A DNA stretch of 64,000 nucleotides, taken from contig NZ_SOHJ01000007.1 of assembly GCF_004403185.1 (NCBI RefSeq), forward strand, positions 124,001 through 188,000, given 5' to 3'. Both the position numbers and the translations under genes were made by a program. This stretch comes from Cryobacterium suzukii. GTDB lineage: Bacteria > Actinomycetota > Actinomycetes > Actinomycetales > Microbacteriaceae. Below the pieces are notes generated by a model. The model saw only the letters and a list, made by a program, of their open reading frames with translations, was not told where the DNA came from and did not search any database. Below, piece after piece: positions 16,319-24,494 of this stretch (positions are counted from its first letter, which is position 1; every line of letters starts with the position of its first letter).

Positions 16319-17503
16319 CTAGGCGGCCGTGACTGTCGGGGGAGCGGCGGCAACACGTGCAACGAGCGCCGCGATGCGGGCGACGGCCTCGCGCAGGGTG
16401 TCGGGCGAGCAGGCCAGGTTGAGACGGGCAAACCCTTGGCCGCCGAGGCCGAAGCACTCACCGTTATTGAGGGCGACCCGGGCATCGTCGAGAATGCGCT
16501 GGTACGGGCAGTCCCCGAGGCCGAGGTGGCGCAGATCCAGCCAGGCCAGGTAGCTGGCGCGCGGTCGGTGGTAAATCACGGCGGGCAGATATTCACGCAG
16601 TAGTTCAGCAAGCAGAAAATCGTTGGCGACAATTTGATCGATGGCATTGTCGAGCCACTCGGTACAACCGAACGCGGTGATGTTGGCGTGCAGGCCCAGG
16701 ATGCTGGTGCGACAGGCGACCTCTTCGGGCAGCCGGTTCAGCAGGTCATTGGTGGCGTCATCCGCGGCGATGACGAGCGCACACTTGAGCCCGGCCACAT
16801 TCCAGCCCTTGCTCGCCGAGGTCACGGTGACCGCGCGGGCGCCGGCGGCCAGGGCCAGCGGGGCGAACGGCGTGAATGTGACGCCCGGGTAGGTGAGCGG
16901 CGCGTGGATCTCGTCGGAGATGACAAACACGTCGTACTGCGCGGCCAGGCGGGCAAGCGTTTCGAGCGTCTCGCGGCGCCACACAATGCCGTGCGGGTTG
17001 TGCGGGTTGCACAGCAGAAAAGCGTCGACGCCGCTCGCGAAGCTGATTTCGAGCGCCTCGAGGTCGAGCACCCAGCTATCACCCTGTTCGAGCAGCGGCG
17101 TTTCCACAACGGATGCCGCAGCCTCCTCCACGAGTTCGTAGAAGGGCGGGTAGACGGGCGGGGTGATCGCAACTCGGCCTCCGTGCGGAACAGCCAGGCG
17201 AAGGGCCTCAACGATGCCGACGCTCACGTCGGTCGCCAGGTGCACGTGGCTGGGGTCGACGGTCCAGCCCCAGCGATTCAGAGCAAATGCGGCAAAGGCC
17301 GGAGCTAGCGGGCCCGGACCGTCAAGGTAACCGGTGTCGGAAGCCTGAACCCGCTCCACGAGGGTGGCGACGATTTCGGGAGCGAGGGGGTAGTCCATCT
17401 CGGCAACAAACAAGGGAAGTACGTCGGCGGGAAACCGAGTCCACTTGATGCTGCTGCGCTCGCGCCGGATATGCTCCAGCGGTGCGACCTTGATGACTGA
17501 CAT
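16319..17503 (-). CDS. patB: PatB/MalY-type PLP-dependent C-S lyase (cystathionine beta-lyase-like)
   Basis: 394 residues from the ATG at 17503. A fold-type I aminotransferase of the MalY/PatB group: IKWTRFPADVLPLFVAEMDYPLAP at the start, GYLDGPGPLAPAF, TPPVYPPFY, the substrate loop FLLCNPHNPHG, ISDEIHAPL, and the Schiff-base lysine K232 in TSASKGWNVAGLK. Members cleave cystathionine or other cysteine S-conjugates to a thiol, pyruvate and ammonia. Standing first in the run with metY and the probable B12 importer, it fits sulfur amino acid metabolism. No SAM or other riboswitch was recognised in the upstream 280 bases. Confidence 0.92.
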   Translation of the reverse strand: MSVIKVAPLEHIRRERSSIKWTRFPADVLPLFVAEMDYPLAPEIVATLVERVQASDTGYLDGPGPLAPAFAAFALNRWGWTVDPSHVHLATDVSVGIVEALRLAVPHGGRVAITPPVYPPFYELVEEAAASVVETPLLEQGDSWVLDLEALEISFASGVDAFLLCNPHNPHGIVWRRETLETLARLAAQYDVFVISDEIHAPLTYPGVTFTPFAPLALAAGARAVTVTSASKGWNVAGLKCALVIAADDATNDLLNRLPEEVACRTSILGLHANITAFGCTEWLDNAIDQIVANDFLLAELLREYLPAVIYHRPRASYLAWLDLRHLGLGDCPYQRILDDARVALNNGECFGLGGQGFARLNLACSPDTLREAVARIAALVARVAAAPPTVTAA

Positions 17504-17785
17504 GACGACAGCTTGTTCCTGCCGTCGCCAATAAGCGAACAGGCACGTAAACATTCGACACATGAGCCACGCGTACGGAATCCCGGCGCCCTTCGACCAC
17601 TGCCGCCGTAACCATCACGCCTCCACCTGGCTGGGCTTTACGTCCTCGGCGCGGTCACCGGAGAACTGGGCGCCAATATCCGAGTTTGTGACACGAGCGC
17701 GGAGATCGTCATAACTACAGTGCACGCGTCTTGACGCCGATTCGCGTGGTGACACCAACCCCCTAACGAATGGAAGGTATTCACA
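17504..17785. promoter_or_regulatory. divergent promoter region between patB and the secreted-protein gene
   Basis: About 280 bases between divergent genes. TTGACG near 17730 could be a -35 element for the rightward gene, but no convincing -10 follows at the usual distance. A 50-codon open frame from 17561 exists but has no recognisable family. The secreted gene has a GGAAGGT ribosome site just before 17786. Confidence 0.35.
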
Positions 17786-18433
17786 ATGCGACACACAACA
17801 CGACGCCTGCTGGTCGGCCTCACCGCCGCAGTGCTCCTCGCCGGTCCGGTCAGCGCAGCCAGCGCTTATGACGGCTGGGGCGGTGGTAGCTACAGTTCGA
17901 GCGATGGGAAGGCGAGTTCCTACATCAACCCCGACACGGGCGCCGCGACAGCGAACAACGACGTTGACCCGAACTCGAGTTGCTTCCGCGCCGACCGGTA
18001 CGACATGCAGATGTTCAGCCCTGCCGGAACGGCCACGAAGAACGTTCATAACGACGCATGCTTCCTCGACCGCAATGGCAAGAAGCTCGACGGCCCGGCG
18101 AGCTTCGAGTCGCGGGGCGTTGGCGTCATCTCCGCGTGTCCCGACCCCGATAACGCCGGACCCAAGACAGCGAGCCTGCGGGACAAGAACGGGGACGGGC
18201 GCGCTGACCTGTGCTTCCAGTCCGGATACCAGACCAAGGGCACGGCCGGTGACTTCGAATTCCACGCCCGGCTGAACAACACGGGCATGGTAGGAACCCA
18301 GTACGTAACCTGGTGCTCCGACAAGGACGCCGACGGATGCTCCGATGAGTGGAACAAGAGCAGTATCCGCATCGACTGGAGCGCCGACGGCAAGGGAAGT
18401 TTCAGCGGCGGCGGATACGACGGACGCTGGTAA
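17786..18433 (+). CDS. secreted protein of unknown function
   Basis: 215 residues with a Sec signal peptide: basic HTTRRL, hydrophobic LLVGLTAAVLLAGPVSA, probable cleavage near ASA|YDG around residue 27-29. The mature part is rich in Gly, Ser, Asp and Asn and has six cysteines, probably paired outside the cell. It contains one clear loop of the calcium-binding DxNxDGxxD type (DKNGDGRADLC) and a similar DKDADGCSDEW, as in dockerin or FG-GAP-type repeats. No catalytic domain is recognised. It is a single gene with its own terminator at 18497. Confidence 0.85.
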   Translation: MRHTTRRLLVGLTAAVLLAGPVSAASAYDGWGGGSYSSSDGKASSYINPDTGAATANNDVDPNSSCFRADRYDMQMFSPAGTATKNVHNDACFLDRNGKKLDGPASFESRGVGVISACPDPDNAGPKTASLRDKNGDGRADLCFQSGYQTKGTAGDFEFHARLNNTGMVGTQYVTWCSDKDADGCSDEWNKSSIRIDWSADGKGSFSGGGYDGRW

Positions 18434-18496
18434 TACCACCCGGGATGCTGCCTGCGCAGCCGCTACATCCGCGGCCACGTTGACACTTGGGAATCA

Positions 18497-18527
18497 GGGC
18501 GGGAAGTGCGCAACGCACTTCCCGCCC
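18497..18527 (+). terminator. strong hairpin terminator after the secreted-protein gene
   Basis: A perfect 14-bp stem (gggcgggaagtgcg with cgcacttcccgccc) and a three-base loop, 64 bases after the stop, followed by ttcc. It lies between convergent genes and may serve both the secreted-protein gene and the anti-sigma operon. Confidence 0.75.
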
Positions 18528-18553
18528 TTCCACTCATTGCACGCCCTAAACGG

Positions 18554-19210
18554 TCAGTCGATGACGTCGAGCTCTCCCCGAAGAATTTCCGTGTCGGACG
18601 GACGTGGGTTCCCGTCGCCCGGCTCCGCTGTAATGACGAGGATTGGATATAGCCGGGGGTCGACGGCCGCCGTCAACGCGACATCCGTTTTCCCCTCCGT
18701 GTCAGGATGAAAGGTGCCGGCCGAGATGCGATTTTGTGACTCGGGGGTGTCGCCGGGGCCGACGAACCAGACCTCATAAAACTCGCCCTTGGGCAGGATC
18801 GGGAGATCACTCGAGGAAAGGTCGACGATGCGGCCGATGCCGACCAGACGCCCTTCGACGTTGACCCTGCCGCTGCCGGCTGCGGTGATGGATTGGGCGA
18901 ACTCGACCACGCCCGCCCGGGAGGCCGCATCGCCAATGACGGCGGACTGAACCTGCGCGCCGACCGCGAAGCCCACCCCCAGGCTGGCGGCGACCGCCAC
19001 GATCTGCAGAATCCGACGTGAGCGCAGCGGAGTGACCGCGCGAGCGGGTTCGGCCTCGTGAACAGCGTCGGCGCCGGAGGAGGTCATCTCGGCCATGCGC
19101 GTGGCGGCGACAGCGCGGACCCGTGCGACATCCGCTGCCCGGGGTTCGGGCCGTAAGCCACCGTCCAGGGCCCGACGGAGCCGGTCGATCAGTTCGTCGT
19201 CAGTCGCCAC
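18554..19210 (-). CDS. membrane-anchored anti-sigma factor (RskA-like)
   Basis: 218 residues. A short cytoplasmic N-terminal helix (DDELIDRLRRALDGG) precedes one transmembrane segment (about 76-92, ILQIVAVAASLGVGFAVG). An extracytoplasmic RskA-type C-terminal domain follows, with GRIVDLSSSDLPILPKGEFYEVWFVG, SAGTFHPD, DVALTAAVDPRLYPILVITAEPGDGNPRPS. The N-terminus is too short for, and lacks, the zinc-binding HxxxCxxC of classical anti-sigma domains. It overlaps the sigma gene start-to-end by 11 bases, so the two are translationally coupled. The expected role is to hold the adjacent ECF sigma factor at the membrane until released by proteolysis. Confidence 0.88.
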   Translation of the reverse strand: MATDDELIDRLRRALDGGLRPEPRAADVARVRAVAATRMAEMTSSGADAVHEAEPARAVTPLRSRRILQIVAVAASLGVGFAVGAQVQSAVIGDAASRAGVVEFAQSITAAGSGRVNVEGRLVGIGRIVDLSSSDLPILPKGEFYEVWFVGPGDTPESQNRISAGTFHPDTEGKTDVALTAAVDPRLYPILVITAEPGDGNPRPSDTEILRGELDVID

Positions 19211-19754
19211 GGTCCACCTCCGTCATAAAAGTCCTAAGCCTATCGAGGGCGCGAGCCTGAGCCATGCGCACCGCACCTGGTTTCTTTCCCAACACCTCGG
19301 CAGCGCCATCCGATGTCAGTTCAGCGACAACTCTCAGTTCGAGCACTTCCTGTTCACTCGCCGAAAGCTGAGAGAAAGCCCTGCGCACTCGGTCGGCATC
19401 ATTGAGTGCAACCACCGTCTCGAGTGGGTCAAGCCGCACGCTATCATCCGGCACGAAGTATCGATCGCGACGGGCCTTCGCGTCGGCACGGTAACCCTCG
19501 AAAACCACATTGCGCATGATGCCGAACAGCCACGCGTCGAAACCCGCACCGCTCCAGCTGAAGCGGTCGATCTGCTCCATCGCCCGAACTATGGTTTCAC
19601 TCACAGCATCCTCTGCCGAGTGCACAGAGAACGTCCGTCGCCTGGCGTAGGAAAAAAGTCGCCCATGCGATCGTCGGTATATCTCCTCCCAAGCGTCGGG
19701 GTCACAATCCACAGCGCGGCTCACAAGTGACCGCACATCGTCTTCCTCACTCAA
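19200..19754 (-). CDS. ECF-type RNA polymerase sigma factor
   Basis: 184 residues from a TTG at 19754, preceded by AAGGAG at six-base spacing. Region 2 is seen in DAWEEIYRRSHGRLFSYARRRT, AEDAVSETIVRAM and FDAWLFGIMRNVV. Region 4 is SQLSASEQEVLELRVVAELTSDGAAEVLGKKPGAVRMAQARALDRL, a clear helix-turn-helix. It is coupled to the downstream RskA-like protein. The ORF15/ECF-SigK-like pairing suggests a response to cell-envelope or redox state, but no target promoter is identified here. Confidence 0.93.
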   Translation of the reverse strand: MSEEDDVRSLVSRAVDCDPDAWEEIYRRSHGRLFSYARRRTFSVHSAEDAVSETIVRAMEQIDRFSWSGAGFDAWLFGIMRNVVFEGYRADAKARRDRYFVPDDSVRLDPLETVVALNDADRVRRAFSQLSASEQEVLELRVVAELTSDGAAEVLGKKPGAVRMAQARALDRLRTFMTEVDRGD

Positions 19755-20014
19755 CGCTCACTCCTTAGACATGACGACCCACGGGGGTTTGTCACAAACC
19801 GGGCTCCGCCATCGCAGAAGGTGGCCCCAATGCCGACGAGGAGCCCCGCAACGACGTGCATCAGCATGCCGGCCAGCGTGCGTCGGCATTCTAGGCTGTT
19901 TCTCGATAGCGGGATTTGTCGGCCACCACCGGCCCTGGCCTCGAAGATCCCCGAACGCGTCGAAGCCACAAGACCTGCACCGACTAACACGGCGCCGAAA
20001 GTCAAGGCCAACAT
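19751..20014 (-). CDS. possible small membrane protein upstream of the sigma factor
   Basis: 87 residues with two hydrophobic segments (LALTFGAVLVGAGLVAS at the start and MLMHVVAGLLVGIGATF near residues 50-66) and a basic tail. The stop overlaps the sigma factor start (TTGA), and the sigma gene's ribosome site lies inside its 3' end, an arrangement seen in coupled genes. The middle is arginine-rich and no family is recognised, so it could equally be a remnant. Confidence 0.3.
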   Translation of the reverse strand: MLALTFGAVLVGAGLVASTRSGIFEARAGGGRQIPLSRNSLECRRTLAGMLMHVVAGLLVGIGATFCDGGARFVTNPRGSSCLRSER

Positions 20015-20108
20015 AACGTCCGATCGAAGCCCAGCCAGTAGAGCTTATGTTGCCGAGACTGTACGCCAATCAGGCGCCTTGTGGAGCTGTCCGTAAGAAA
20101 TGCCGCAT

Positions 20109-20369
20109 TCAGACGACACAGAACGTCACTACGACCGAAATCGCGACCGGAAGATCTGGATTCATTTGGATAACAAGCTGCTGGATCGGATATCCCCATA
20201 AGTAGACGCGGTAAGACAGATCGATTCCCGAGCTAGATTTTTTAGAGCGCAGCGCAATCGCGAGGATAACCGCGGGCACGACCGCCCAAGCGAAAATCGC
20301 TGCGATGGGAGCCATGAATTCGCCGAGCAGGAGCCACGCGACGACGAGGCTCCAACATGCGTCACCCAC
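20109..20369 (-). pseudogene. acyltransferase 3 (OafA/YrhL-type) C-terminal fragment
   Basis: 86 codons ending in a stop. The block GIDLSYRVYLWGYPIQQLVIQ is the conserved DLSYgvYlyg.P.qQ motif near the C-terminus of membrane O-acyltransferases of the acyltransferase 3 family. Two hydrophobic helices precede it. The family needs about 350-400 residues and roughly ten membrane helices; the N-terminal three quarters and the last helix are absent. It is therefore a decayed remnant, not a functional gene. Confidence 0.65.
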
Positions 20370-20393
20370 TGCTACATATCACCGCATGAGTAA

Positions 20394-20419
20394 TTGGCGG
20401 GTATCGAGCCACCCGCCAA
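20394..20419. terminator. hairpin, possible terminator
   Basis: A perfect 9-bp stem (ttggcgggt/acccgccaa) with an eight-base loop between the acyltransferase remnant and the 20456 gene. On the minus strand it follows the stop of that gene. It has no long T-run. Confidence 0.5.
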
Positions 20420-20455
20420 ACTGTCGAAGCTGAGTCCACGGTGCGGGGATACGGA

Positions 20456-20899
20456 TCAGTTTGAAATGCCCATGATCGATTCCCCTACGTCGGCAGATAT
20501 TTCCTCCTGGCACAACGAGATCGCGCGGCCGGCTTCACCCTGGGTGTCTTGAAGGAGGTGACTGGACACGACGGTGTGAGTAGAAGTATCGAAGCCCCAA
20601 CTCTCGATGATGGGAGCCCCTTCGGCGGGGCTAAGAATTTGGGCGTCCCATCCAGCTGCCTGGATGCAATCGGCGAAGTCCTCGACGTAGACCGTCTTCA
20701 CAACGCCTTCGAGGTCGACATACTGGGGGAAAAAGGCCGTAGCAGCTCCGTTGCCGGCAATGCCGAGAACCATCAGGGCTCCGGCTCCGATTCCGACGCG
20801 AGCCATGTTCCGGCGACGTTCGATGGTGCGGCGCACACTACGTTCAGCGGTTGCGACGGTCGATTCAATCTGTGCGTGGGTGGGGGGTGCGATGTTCAT
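20456..20899 (-). CDS. single-pass membrane protein, probable partner (anti-sigma-like) of the adjacent sigma factor
   Basis: 147 residues. The first 33 are cytoplasmic and charged (QIESTVATAERSVRRTIERRR), then one membrane segment (VGIGAGALMVLGIAGNGAATAFF). An outer domain of about 90 residues follows with YVEDFADCIQAAGWDAQILS and two cysteines (near residues 82 and 129). It lies 12 bases after an ECF sigma gene, the position normally taken by an anti-sigma factor, but shows no zinc anti-sigma motif. No family is recognised for the outer domain. The anti-sigma role is inferred from position and topology only. Confidence 0.7.
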   Translation of the reverse strand: MNIAPPTHAQIESTVATAERSVRRTIERRRNMARVGIGAGALMVLGIAGNGAATAFFPQYVDLEGVVKTVYVEDFADCIQAAGWDAQILSPAEGAPIIESWGFDTSTHTVVSSHLLQDTQGEAGRAISLCQEEISADVGESIMGISN

Positions 20900-20911
20900 G
20901 CCGTGCTCCTT

Positions 20912-21448
20912 TTACTGGTTTTCGATTCGTGCTGCACCCAAGTGGATGCGGGTGCGCTGGATGCGCTTGCGCGCGGCCGCGGGCGACATTCCGAGGGCCG
21001 CCGCGGCAGCGGCGTAGCTCTCTCCTTCGACGAGACATCGTTCAATCAACTGCCTATCGATCGGGCCGAGCGCGCCAATCTCTTCCCTTACCCAGTTCAG
21101 CTCGTCGATTGCTGACGCCGGAGCACCCGTGCTTGTGGCAGTCTCCGCGGCGTCGAGTGGAAGCGTGCGGCGAGCACGGGAGTTCCTGTTCGAGTTGTAC
21201 GCCGTGAACCGGCAAGTAGTGAGCAGCCAGGGGAGCAGTGACTCACTTGCCAGCACGATCTTGTGTCGTCGCTTCCACATCACCAGGAAGGTCTCCTGTA
21301 GAAGATCGTCGGCTTGGTGCGCTTCGTCCGCCAACGCCCAAGCAAACCGGTATACAGCCGGTCCGTGCCGCGTCATGAGCTCGGAGAAGGCGGCTTTGTC
21401 GCCGCGGTTAAGGCTCGTCACGAGCTCATGGTCAGAATCTGAATTCAA
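20912..21448 (-). CDS. ECF-type RNA polymerase sigma factor
   Basis: 178 residues from the TTG at 21448, which has GGAGG six bases upstream; a longer frame to 21592 adds only non-conserved sequence. Region 2: ELVTSLNRGDKAAFSELMTRHGPAVYRFAWAL, then HQADDLLQETFLVMWKRRHKI and LLPWLLTTCRFTAYN. Region 4: ALGPIDRQLIERCLVEGESYAAAAAALGMSPAAARKRIQRTRIHL. A typical small sigma-70 family member. With the downstream membrane protein it forms a second sigma/partner pair within 1.7 kb of the first. Confidence 0.92.
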   Translation of the reverse strand: MNSDSDHELVTSLNRGDKAAFSELMTRHGPAVYRFAWALADEAHQADDLLQETFLVMWKRRHKIVLASESLLPWLLTTCRFTAYNSNRNSRARRTLPLDAAETATSTGAPASAIDELNWVREEIGALGPIDRQLIERCLVEGESYAAAAAALGMSPAAARKRIQRTRIHLGAARIENQ

Positions 21449-21628
21449 GGTGGACCTCCACCTACACAGTGTCAGCCGAACACAGGTTTGTGACACGCGG
21501 TCGACTTCTATTTCATCAGCGGCGGCTCGTTGAGCTGGCTCAGTTTCGTCCCGATAGCTCGATCGAGGCCATGCCGCCGTGCCAAGTAACACTGCCTCAA
21601 GACCGTCATTTAGTGCTGCGGTTCACAC

Positions 21629-22735
21629 TCATCCCACCGACGTCGAACCTGGCTGTCGGTCCGCGAGCGGAACCCTCAGGTGAGACGTGCTTCCCCTCTG
21701 CTTGCCAGCCCAGTCGATGATCAGACGCATACCCTCGGTGAAATCCGATTCGTGCGGACGATTGAGGAAAGCGTGGAAGGTCCCGGGCAACACGTGGTAA
21801 TCGACCACGACCCCTGCTGCAGACAGTTCCTCGGCGAATAAGCCGCCCGATGAGCGCATCGAGTCCCGATCAGAGTCGATCATGAGCGTCGGAGGAAACT
21901 CGTGCAGGGCGTGGCCGCCGGCAAATGCGTGACGTTCCGCCATGGCGGTTCGCGTCCCTGCGTAGTGGAGATTCGTCAAGTTGAGAAGCATCGGCGTGTG
22001 CACGAAACGGCGCCGACCACGAAGACGGCCGCGCAAATCGGGTGACCGTTTCGGCAGCGCCGCATGGAAAAACCCGTAAGCGAAGAAAACGCCGACGAGA
22101 GGGTCATTTTTTTCGTCCGCCATCCGCAGGACCGCACCGGCTGATAAGCATGCTCCGGCGCTGGCACCACCCAGGATGACCCCGTTGGGTGCCTCGCGCT
22201 GCACCTCCCGGACCACGGCCACAACATCGTCAACCGGTATCGGATAGTGAACGGCTGGGCTCCATCCAATCCCACGCGGCGACCGACGAAACCTCGAGAA
22301 TGTCGCGAGTCGATAGCCAACGGTGACGACAGTGAATCCCGCTGCCGCCAGCGTTCGCGCGACGTCATGCGATTCCGGCTGGTCGAGGTTGCCCTTGAAA
22401 AACCCGCCTCCGTGAATCCACACGATCGTTGCAGATCTCAGATGCGCAGTGCCGGTAGGCGGTGAGTACCAGCGCACCGGTATGGAGCCGTGCGGGCCCT
22501 GGATCGTACTATCGACCGAGTGGACAGCCATCGAGATCTGGTCGAGCGGCGTCACGTTCTCAACGCCAGGCAGACTGACCCAACCGGCAACGACAGACGA
22601 TTCCCCATTCGTGAACCCTAGCGCGAGACCGCAAACTGACCGGACCACCCAAACTCTTGATGGGGACTGCGTGCTCCGTTCCGGTAGGGAGACGCCCGTG
22701 AAATCCCGTGCCGGCGCGTGAGACCATGACAGCAT
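21629..22735 (-). CDS. alpha/beta hydrolase (hormone-sensitive-lipase type esterase), start lost or altered
   Basis: The hydrolase domain is complete: oxyanion-hole motif HGGGF, nucleophile elbow GGASAG, DSDRDSMR with the acid, and PGTFHAF with the catalytic histidine. The start is the problem. A second, truncated copy of this gene at 27795-28172 retains a 51-base in-frame segment carrying an ATG and ribosome site (ATG at 28133), and this copy has lost that segment. The frame stays open upstream to an ATG at 22735 and a GTG at 22747, but that stretch was probably the old leader. An internal ATG at 22531 would still give a protein of about 300 residues, the usual size. It may be expressed from a new start or poorly expressed. 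Confidence 0.82.
   Translation of the reverse strand: MLSWSHAPARDFTGVSLPERSTQSPSRVWVVRSVCGLALGFTNGESSVVAGWVSLPGVENVTPLDQISMAVHSVDSTIQGPHGSIPVRWYSPPTGTAHLRSATIVWIHGGGFFKGNLDQPESHDVARTLAAAGFTVVTVGYRLATFSRFRRSPRGIGWSPAVHYPIPVDDVVAVVREVQREAPNGVILGGASAGACLSAGAVLRMADEKNDPLVGVFFAYGFFHAALPKRSPDLRGRLRGRRRFVHTPMLLNLTNLHYAGTRTAMAERHAFAGGHALHEFPPTLMIDSDRDSMRSSGGLFAEELSAAGVVVDYHVLPGTFHAFLNRPHESDFTEGMRLIIDWAGKQRGSTSHLRVPLADRQPGSTSVG
22337..22663. repeat. long direct repeat, copy 1 (5' part of the alpha/beta hydrolase gene)
   Basis: 327 bases that recur at 27795-28172 in the same orientation with only three substitutions seen and one 51-base indel. This copy lies within the full-length hydrolase gene and carries the deletion. 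Confidence 0.95.
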
Positions 22736-23162
22736 GTCTCTCTTCACGTTTTCCGAGTCGAAGCACGTAGTGCGAACCGACCTCGTTGGTCTCTACGCAA
22801 GCGTCGGGTGGTCAGCGTACGCGAGCGACCCCGATGCTCTTGTCCGCGCGGTGGAGCAGTCGTCCTACGTCGTAACAGCGAGGGACTCGACCGGAGCGCT
22901 GGTGGGCCTGGCCCGCGCAATCTCCGATGACGTCACCATCTGTTACCTCCAAGACATCCTCGTTAACCCTGGTCATCAGCGAAACGGCCTCGGCAGAGCT
23001 TTGGTCGATAACGTCATCGAGCACTACGTTCACGTTCGACAAAAGGTGCTACTGACCGATGACGAACCGGGCCAACGGGCATTTTACGAATCCATGGGTT
23101 TCATCGAAGGGCACGACTTCAGCCCAACGCCCTTGCGTGCTTTCGTCCAAATCGGGAGCTAA
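22734..23162 (+). CDS. GNAT-family N-acetyltransferase
   Basis: 142 residues with the GNAT acetyl-CoA fold: YVVTARDSTGALVGLARAISDDVTICYLQDILVNPGHQRNGLGRALVDNVIEHY contains motif A (Q-R-N-G-L-G), followed by DDEPGQRAFYESMGFIEG (motif B, C-terminal strand). The size is usual for the small-molecule acetyltransferases of this superfamily. Its ATG faces the start of the opposite-strand hydrolase in a shared CATG. The substrate is unknown. Confidence 0.9.
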   Translation: MSLFTFSESKHVVRTDLVGLYASVGWSAYASDPDALVRAVEQSSYVVTARDSTGALVGLARAISDDVTICYLQDILVNPGHQRNGLGRALVDNVIEHYVHVRQKVLLTDDEPGQRAFYESMGFIEGHDFSPTPLRAFVQIGS

Positions 23163-23346
23163 GAGCGCCCACGATAGCCCGGCGCAAGCATGGATTCCTC
23201 TGCCGGCGTCAACGAATCCCAGGAACTGGTCTTTTCTGAGCGCTATGTCGAACTTGTCGACGTGGTTTCCGGCCCACGCCCTATCACTCCCCACCCACTC
23301 TCAAAGCAGTGCCAGCAAGCCGAACGTCGTGCGGGACAGAACGCGG

Positions 23347-23916
23347 TCAAGAAAGGATCGTCCAGACCGGTGATTTCTGCCGGTCTCCAACGAGGATGCC
23401 CGCAACCCAATCGTCTTCTCTGGCATGCCGTCCCATAGCACCGAGCCGGAGTGTCCCCTCGAATTGAAAACCGACACGACGGGCAACGCGAGCGGATGCG
23501 ACATTGCCCGCATAGGCATGCCACTCGATGCGAACCAGGCCCAGTCCTTCGGGCGAGCTGTCGAATCCGAACTCGACGACAGCTTGAGCAGCCTCGGTGA
23601 GCAGGCCGCGACCGCGAAACGGGGCTGCCATCCAGTAGCCGATCGTCGCTTGGTCAGAACCGACGCTGTCGAGGCTGATTGCGCCCGCGAATTCATCGGC
23701 GATCGTGATGGCCCACGTGCAACTCTTACCGCTTGCCCAACCGAAGTCGGAGTAGGCGGTGACGTACCCTTCAGCCTCCGTCCGCGTATACGGAACCGGG
23801 ATCGGCACTCGCCGCTGAATCTCCGGATCCTGACAAGCAGCAGTGATGGCGTCAACGTCCATGAGCGACGGAGCCCTCAGGATGAGTCGGTCCGTGCGCA
23901 GTTCTACCTTATTCAT
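23347..23916 (-). CDS. GNAT-family N-acetyltransferase (RimJ/RimL type)
   Basis: 189 residues with the RimJ/RimL pattern: VELRTDRLILRAPSLMDVDAI at the start, WAITIADEFAGAISL, TIGYWMAAPFRGRGLLTEAAQAVVEFGF (motif A with R-G-R-G), IEWHAYAGNVASARVARRVGFQFEGTLR. Members acetylate N-terminal amino groups of ribosomal proteins or small molecules; the usual RimJ/L substrate cannot be assumed. Monocistronic on the minus strand next to a GNAT remnant. Confidence 0.9.
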   Translation of the reverse strand: MNKVELRTDRLILRAPSLMDVDAITAACQDPEIQRRVPIPVPYTRTEAEGYVTAYSDFGWASGKSCTWAITIADEFAGAISLDSVGSDQATIGYWMAAPFRGRGLLTEAAQAVVEFGFDSSPEGLGLVRIEWHAYAGNVASARVARRVGFQFEGTLRLGAMGRHAREDDWVAGILVGDRQKSPVWTILS

Positions 23917-23954
23917 ACGTTCAAGCTATCGGTTGGCCGAAATTGCCGCGTAAA

Positions 23955-24218
23955 TCACGGTCCGGAAGTGGAATCTTTAGCGGGCGTCTCCTGCGTTGGT
24001 CGCTCGGACCATTCGAAGCTCCCGCACACGGTCGTCGGTTTAAACCGCACCGTCGGCGAAAAAGCCATGCTTCGGTAGAAGGCTTGCGCGCGTGGGTTGG
24101 CGTCAGCGACCCAGAGCGCACCGGCGCGGTCCTGTCGATGACTGCGTTGAGAAGCGCCGGGAGAGTCCCGAACGGCGTATCGCGTGCGACATTGCTGTCT
24201 GCGCAGGCGTAAGTGCAA
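23955..24218 (-). pseudogene. broken GNAT-family acetyltransferase
   Basis: The C-terminal half of a GNAT is readable (AGALWVADANPRAQAFYRSMAFSPTVRF). The preceding helix (GTLPALLNAVIDR) is in a different reading frame, so a frameshift lies near 24135. The N-terminal half and motif A are missing. The frame as it stands starts at an ATG without a convincing ribosome site. Confidence 0.6.
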
Positions 24219-24494
24219 AGGTCAGCTCAGGAAACAGTGGTTGGCAACCTGTCGGGTACCGCGATATTCGAGTGCGTCGTTTCCGTCAGATCGATGGCGT
24301 AGGTGCCGATGAGCGCGATGGCCGCGGGGTCGATGGCGCCAAAGGCTGGCGTGGTGTTTTCTCTTTTCATGCCCCCAGCTAAACAGCCGGGGCCTGGTTC
24401 TGTCGTCAGCCTACGGGTTAGATCCACTCATCCTTTGGGAGGAATTTGCAGCAATTTGCCACTCACGCCACGTAGCGGGTTCTAGCGTTGAAGT
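24219..24494. other. intergenic region upstream of the two-component system
   Basis: About 275 bases. A 66-codon minus-strand frame (24227-24427) has no recognisable family. The region should hold the promoter of the histidine kinase gene. Confidence 0.35.

Noticed and set aside
17615-18478. A 287-codon minus-strand frame opposite the secreted-protein gene
   Set aside because: The plus-strand gene has a signal peptide, ribosome site and terminator; the minus frame is valine/alanine-rich without features.
24227-24427. A 66-codon minus-strand frame upstream of the sensor kinase
   Set aside because: No homology recognised and no ribosome site; probably part of the decayed GNAT surroundings.
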